Positions 7,713-11,079 of a DNA stretch of 11,079 nt are shown here, piece after piece. Origin of the DNA: an uncultured Microbacteriaceae bacterium. Lineage in GTDB: Bacteria; Actinomycetota; Actinomycetes; Actinomycetales; Microbacteriaceae. The stretch's first letter is position 1; every line of letters begins with the position of its first letter. A program made the translations under genes and the position numbers. The stretch spans positions 1-11,079 of the forward strand of contig CAMLMQ010000092.1 in assembly GCA_946481135.1 (NCBI GenBank), in the 5' to 3' direction. Under the pieces are notes generated by a model. That model searched no databases, had not been told where the DNA came from, and worked only from the letters and a program-made list of their open reading frames with translations.

Positions 7713-8003
7713 ATGGCAACCGACTACGACGCACCGCGCAAGACCGACGAGGACACGGAGTCGATCCAGGCCCTCCAGGAGCGCACCCCCGACAAGCTCT
7801 CGGGTGTCGTCGACGTCGATGACGCGTCTGCCGACGGATTCGAGCTCGGCGGCGCCGACCTCTCCGACCTCGACCTCGACGTCGTCGTGCTGCCTCCTCA
7901 GGAGGACGAGTTCACCTGCACCAACTGCTTCCTCGTGAAGCACCAGTCGCAGTTCGACCACGACGGCAAGCTCGGGCCGATCTGCAAGGACTGCTCGGCC
8001 TGA
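7713..8003 (+). CDS. DUF4193 small four-cysteine protein
   Basis: A 96-residue acidic protein of the actinobacterial DUF4193 family, function unknown. It begins with the conserved MATDYDAPRK and has an Asp/Glu-rich middle (about 34-66). It ends in a compact zinc-ribbon-like part with Cys69-x2-Cys72 and Cys91-x2-Cys94, in the context DEFTCTNCFLVKHQSQF and PICKDC. The cysteine pattern suggests binding of one zinc ion, but this is inference. I chose ATG at 7713 because MATDYD is the family's usual start; an in-frame ATG two codons earlier (7707) would add Met-Gly. The ribosome-binding site is weak (GGATGGG). It stands alone in its transcription unit, divergent from sepH, and is followed 26 bp later by the convergent end of the DUF3093 gene with a palindromic repeat between them. 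Confidence 0.92.
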   Translation: MATDYDAPRKTDEDTESIQALQERTPDKLSGVVDVDDASADGFELGGADLSDLDLDVVVLPPQEDEFTCTNCFLVKHQSQFDHDGKLGPICKDCSA

Positions 8004-8041
8004 GGTCTCGACACGCCGCCGGAGGCGGCTACTCGACCACC
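8004..8041. repeat. Dispersed intergenic palindrome (Microbacteriaceae-type) between convergent genes, possible bidirectional terminator
   Basis: Directly after the DUF4193 stop lies GGTCTCGACAC, then a perfect stem GCCGCC (8015-8020), GGA loop, GGCGGC (8024-8029), then TACTCGACCACC. The outer parts also pair partly (GGTC..GA with TC..GACC), with a 3x3 internal loop between. I remember elements of the form GGTCTCGAYACGC...GCTACTCGACCA as abundant in Microbacteriaceae genomes, which fits this sequence closely; the copy number here cannot be checked from one window. The stop codon and the last three codons (Val-Val-Glu) of the DUF3093 gene lie inside it. A role as transcription terminator for both converging genes is plausible, although there is no T-tract. 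Confidence 0.6.
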
Positions 8042-8475
8042 GGGGCGGGCGTGTTGAGCGCGTCCGCCAGTTCGCGGGGTCGCCGCGTCGACACGAGCCA
8101 GTAGGGCGTCGGATCGGCGGGATCGGTCAGCTCGATGCGCACGACCCCCGGGATCCAGCCGCGCAGCACGAGCCACGCGCGCGCATCCAACCGGGTTCCG
8201 CGCTCGGCGAACGCGTCCGCGCCCGTGTGCGCCGTGACGGCGCCCAGGTGGACCCGCTCGATGCGTGCCCGACCGACGCGCAGCATCCCGTCGGTCACCT
8301 CGATCACCGGTGCGGTCGCGAGCAGCACGACGACGATCGCGCCGTACAGCACGACCGCGCTGATGTAGCCGGCGGTCACCGAGATCGGCAGGAAGACGAG
8401 CAGACTCGCGGGCACCACGAGAGCCGTCGCCAGATACACCCACCAGGCCGGCCAGAGCCGTTCGCGATACAGCAT
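8029..8475 (-). CDS. DUF3093 membrane protein
   Basis: A 148-residue protein of the actinobacterial DUF3093 family, function unknown. The N-terminal MLYRERLWPAWWVY motif is characteristic. It is followed by two adjacent hydrophobic helices (about residues 12-31 and 35-56) that should form a membrane hairpin, and then a soluble domain of about 90 residues, probably cytoplasmic, containing the conserved RIERVHLGAV and WIPGVVRIELTDPADPTPYWLVSTRRP segments. No upstream in-frame start is available because a TGA stop precedes the ATG closely; the ribosome-binding site is weak. It is divergent from dut with 32 bp between start codons, a pairing I recall as common in actinobacteria. Its last three codons and stop are supplied by a palindromic repeat, so its C-terminal end (VVE) may differ from relatives. 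Confidence 0.88.
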   Translation of the reverse strand: MLYRERLWPAWWVYLATALVVPASLLVFLPISVTAGYISAVVLYGAIVVVLLATAPVIEVTDGMLRVGRARIERVHLGAVTAHTGADAFAERGTRLDARAWLVLRGWIPGVVRIELTDPADPTPYWLVSTRRPRELADALNTPAPVVE

Positions 8476-8495
8476 CCGTCAATTCGACCATGGAC

Positions 8496-8510
8496 TAGCC
8501 TGGCCGGGTG
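8496..8510 (+). promoter_or_regulatory. Candidate -10 element giving a leaderless dut transcript
   Basis: TAGCCT (8496-8501) fits the actinobacterial TANNNT -10 pattern and ends 6 bases before the GTG start of dut. No Shine-Dalgarno sequence precedes the GTG (the intervening bases are GGCCGG), which fits initiation at or next to the start codon. No convincing -35 hexamer is seen. Only 32 bp separate this gene from the divergent DUF3093 start. Confidence 0.45.
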
Positions 8511-8960
8511 ACCGAGTCGATCGAGGTGCTGTTCACCGGCACCGCCCCGGTCTACGCCCACCCCGGTGATGCCGGAGCCGATCTCGTCGCCGCCGAGGAT
8601 GTCGTGCTCGCCCCGGGCGAGCGGGCCACGGTCGGCACGGGGCTGAGCATCGCGTTGCCGAACGGCTACGTCGGCTTCGTCGTGCCGCGCAGCGGGCTCG
8701 CGATGAAGCACGGCATCACGATCGTCAACGCGCCGGGCACGGTGGATGCCGGATACCGGGGCGAGATCCGCGTGACGCTGCTCAACACCGATCCGCGCGA
8801 GCCGTACGCCATCTCGGCGGGCGACCGGATGGCGCAGCTCATCGTGATGGAGCTGCCGCGCGTTCGCTTCGTCGAGGTCGAGCGGCTCCCGGGCAGCGAA
8901 CGCGGCACCGGCGGCTTCGGATCGACGGGATACCGACAGGAGATGAGTACGCCCTCGTGA
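8508..8960 (+). CDS. dut: Deoxyuridine 5'-triphosphate nucleotidohydrolase (trimeric dUTPase)
   Basis: A 150-residue trimeric-type dUTPase that hydrolyses dUTP to dUMP and pyrophosphate, keeping uracil out of DNA and supplying dUMP for thymidylate synthesis. All five family motifs are present: motif 1 AHPGDAGADLVA (17-28), motif 2 PRSGLA (60-65), motif 3 GTVDAGYRGEIRVTLLN (77-93) with catalytic Asp80 and the uracil-gating Tyr83, motif 4 GDRMAQLIV (105-113), and the glycine-rich C-terminal motif 5 RGTGGFGSTG (132-141) that closes over the substrate. Length is normal. The GTG start is fixed by homology at the N-terminus; no ribosome-binding site precedes it. It is the first gene of a run in which each following gene overlaps the previous one (4 bases with the DUF3710 gene), indicating co-translation. 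Confidence 0.97.
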   Translation: MTESIEVLFTGTAPVYAHPGDAGADLVAAEDVVLAPGERATVGTGLSIALPNGYVGFVVPRSGLAMKHGITIVNAPGTVDAGYRGEIRVTLLNTDPREPYAISAGDRMAQLIVMELPRVRFVEVERLPGSERGTGGFGSTGYRQEMSTPS

Positions 8961-9559
8961 GCGACATCGAGCACCCCAAGTCCGCACCCGAGGACCGCGC
9001 CACGGCCGGCCCGTTCGACGAGTCCGAGGCCAACGCGGTGCGGCCCTACGTCGACCTCGGCGGCATCAAGCTGCTGCCGCGCCCCGAGCTCGCCGTGCGG
9101 TTGGAGGTCGAGGAGGGCAACAAGCGCGTCGTCGCGGTCGCCCTCGACTACGCCGGCTCGACGCTGCAGCTCCAGCCGTTCGCCGCCCCGCGCTCGAGCG
9201 GGCTGTGGCACGAGATCCGCGAGCAGATCGTGCAGCAGATCGCCAAGCAGGGAGGTCGCACGGTCGAGGGTCACAGCGCGCTCGGCCCCGAACTGCGCGC
9301 CGAGCTCCCCGCGCCCGACGGACAGGGGGCGCGCATCGCCCGCTTCGTCGGGGTCGACGGACCACGCTGGTTCCTCCGCGGCGTCATCAGCGGGGAGGCC
9401 GCCGTGAACCCGGAGGCGGCCGCGAAGATCGAGGAGCTGTTCCGCAGCATCGTCGTCGTGCGCGGGACGACGCCCATGCCGCCGCGCGACCTCATCCCGC
9501 TGCACGTGCCCGCCTCCGTGCAGGGGGCCACCCCCACCGGCCCCGCGACCTCCGTCTGA
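8957..9559 (+). CDS. DUF3710 protein
   Basis: A 200-residue soluble protein of the actinobacterial DUF3710 family, of unknown function, consistently found next to dut. After a charged N-terminal tail (1-30), the conserved body begins YVDLGGIKLLPRPELAVRLE (31-50). It contains the family segments LQLQPFAAPRSSGLWHEIRE and RFVGVDGPRWFLRGVISG. A Pro/Thr-rich tail ends the protein. No catalytic motif, membrane segment or cysteine cluster is seen. The GTG start overlaps the dut stop in GTGA. AGGAG (8938-8942) lies 14 bases upstream, farther than usual, so reinitiation by ribosomes finishing dut is likely the main route. The TGA stop shares one base with the next ATG. Confidence 0.92.
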   Translation: MSDIEHPKSAPEDRATAGPFDESEANAVRPYVDLGGIKLLPRPELAVRLEVEEGNKRVVAVALDYAGSTLQLQPFAAPRSSGLWHEIREQIVQQIAKQGGRTVEGHSALGPELRAELPAPDGQGARIARFVGVDGPRWFLRGVISGEAAVNPEAAAKIEELFRSIVVVRGTTPMPPRDLIPLHVPASVQGATPTGPATSV

Positions 9560-10275
9560 TGGGTGGAGAACGACCCGGCGAGCAGGAGCCGCCGACCTTC
9601 CGCGACGCGATGAGCGCCGCCGCGCAGCGATCGGGCCTCGGTCGGGTGACGCCGGGGGAGACCCCGACGGCGGGAGCGCTGCTCGCCGCGATCGGCGGCA
9701 TCCGCGGTCTCGTGGAGTCGATCCTGCCGGGCCTGGGGTTCCTCGTGACGTTCACGATCACGAAGGAGCTGCTGCCCTCGGTGCTCGCGCCGCTCGCCGT
9801 GTCCGCCGTGTTCATCACGCTGCGCCTCGTGCTGCGTCAGCCGGTCACGACGGCGATCGCGGGCGCGCTCGGGATCGGCGTCTCGGCGGCACTCGCCCTC
9901 TTCACGGGCAACGCGAACGACAACTTCGTGCCCGGGTTCTTCATCAACGGGGCGGTGCTGATCGCGATGCTCGTGAGCCTCGCGGTGCGCCGCCCGTTCG
10001 TCGGGGTGATCGTCGGACTGCTGCTCAACGACGACGACTGGCGCAAGGACCCGGCGAAGCTCCGGGTGGCGGCGATCGCCACCATCCTCTGGGCGACGCT
10101 GTCGGCGCTGCGCCTCGCCGTGCAGTTGCCGCTGTACTTCCTGTCGACCGCCGACGCGCTCGCCGCCACGAAGCTGATCATGGGCGTGCCGCTCTACGCG
10201 GGACTGCTCTGGGTGACCTGGCTGCTCGTGCGCACCGCGTGGCGCGCGCGGGAAGAACCCGACGACGGGCGCTAG
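9559..10275 (+). CDS. DUF3159 integral membrane protein
   Basis: A 238-residue membrane protein of the actinobacterial DUF3159 family, function unknown. A soluble N-terminus of about 40 residues is followed by hydrophobic segments near 54-70, 74-91, 98-116, 125-144, 146-156, 168-188 and 206-226, probably five to six membrane spans. The conserved RRPFVGVIVG (144-153) and the FVPGFFING (123-131) segments match the family as I know it. The ATG overlaps the DUF3710 stop by one base (TGATG), so translation is coupled. The frame stays open far upstream on paper, but that part is a shadow of the DUF3710 and dut frames. It ends in TAG at the edge of the acnA regulatory region, and its stop codon is part of a TAGAAT hexamer that could be the acnA -10 element. 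Confidence 0.92.
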   Translation: MGGERPGEQEPPTFRDAMSAAAQRSGLGRVTPGETPTAGALLAAIGGIRGLVESILPGLGFLVTFTITKELLPSVLAPLAVSAVFITLRLVLRQPVTTAIAGALGIGVSAALALFTGNANDNFVPGFFINGAVLIAMLVSLAVRRPFVGVIVGLLLNDDDWRKDPAKLRVAAIATILWATLSALRLAVQLPLYFLSTADALAATKLIMGVPLYAGLLWVTWLLVRTAWRAREEPDDGR

Positions 10276-10299
10276 AATTATCTCGACGTCAAGATAAAT
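10273..10299 (+). promoter_or_regulatory. Palindromic operator candidate and -10-like hexamer upstream of acnA
   Basis: TTATCTCGACGTCAAGATAA (10278-10297) is a 20-bp palindrome matching its reverse complement at 18 of 20 positions, centred on GACGTC. It starts within TAGAAT (10273-10278), a five-of-six match to the -10 consensus that includes the DUF3159 stop codon. The -35 region inside DUF3159 is poor. AT-rich arms in a GC-rich genome, dyad symmetry and this position suggest a binding site for a dimeric regulator that could block initiation at acnA. The regulator is not identified by the sequence. Confidence 0.55.
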
Positions 10300-10302
10300 C
10301 GC

Positions 10303-10338
10303 GCCCCGGCAGGTTTAGGCTTGCCTTGCTGGTGGGGC
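10303..10338 (+). promoter_or_regulatory. acnA leader: iron-box-like dyad and potential stem
   Basis: TTAGGCTTGCCTTGC (10315-10329) contains the perfect dyad AGGC-TT-GCCT and resembles part of the DtxR/IdeR iron box, but the outer half-sites are degraded (about 11 of 19 positions by my alignment). The same bases could fold in RNA: GCCCC (10303-10307) with GGGGC (10334-10338), and inside it GCAGG with CCTTGC (one bulge). Whether it is a protein site, an RNA structure or neither cannot be decided by eye. Confidence 0.3.
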
Positions 10339-10387
10339 TGCCGCACCGCCGGAAGGATGGGTGCGAGAGCACGAGAGAGAGACGACA

Positions 10388-11079
<692 letters not shown>

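Noticed and set aside
7653..7961. Minus-strand open frame opposite the DUF4193 gene
   Set aside because: The plus-strand product matches a known family from MATDYD to the final CxxC; the antisense frame has no support.
10357..10387. Short upstream reading frame from ATG at 10357 in the acnA leader
   Set aside because: It is out of frame with acnA, shows no early stop, and its GGAAGG lies directly against the ATG, so it is not a credible leader peptide.

Overview
The window looks like a core chromosomal segment of a high-GC actinobacterium, most likely in the family Microbacteriaceae. GC is roughly 70% by eye, GTG starts are common, and the markers are actinobacterial: a ParE/ParC pair distinct from gyrase, SepH, DUF4193, DUF3093, and the run dut-DUF3710-DUF3159 leading into aconitase. 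A dispersed palindrome of a type I remember from Microbacteriaceae genomes adds weaker support. I see no mobile element, prophage, CRISPR array, tRNA or rRNA, and no sign of recent transfer.

Layout: (1) 1-936 (+) is the 3' end of parE (topoisomerase IV subunit B). (2) 1009-2089 (+) is an azlC-azlD pair encoding a two-component branched-chain amino acid exporter. (3) 2086-2790 (-) is a lipoprotein of unknown function that meets azlD tail to tail with overlapping stop codons. (4) 2879-5362 (-) is parC, complete. (5) 5375-6484 (+) is a nucleotide pyrophosphatase/phosphodiesterase-type enzyme whose start lies only 12 bp from the parC start. (6) 6501-7523 (-) is sepH. (7) After a 189-bp divergent intergenic region, 7713-8003 (+) encodes a small four-cysteine DUF4193 protein. 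(8) 8029-8475 (-) is a DUF3093 membrane protein. (9) 8508-10275 (+) is a tight operon of dut, DUF3710 and DUF3159. (10) 10388-11079 (+) is the 5' part of acnA, cut by the window edge, behind a 112-bp leader that carries a striking palindrome.

Functionally the window groups chromosome-maintenance and cell-cycle genes (topoisomerase IV, SepH, dUTPase) with conserved actinobacterial genes of unknown function and the entry to the TCA cycle. Strand changes are frequent and gaps are very short, so several promoters must lie inside neighbouring coding sequence, and two genes look leaderless or nearly so. I found no evidence of a new multi-gene system. The points most worth a second look are the acnA upstream region, the palindrome that supplies the DUF3093 stop codon, the natural Gly at the quinolone-contact serine of ParC, the face-to-face parC/phosphodiesterase starts, and the uncharacterised DUF4193, DUF3093, DUF3710 and DUF3159 proteins.
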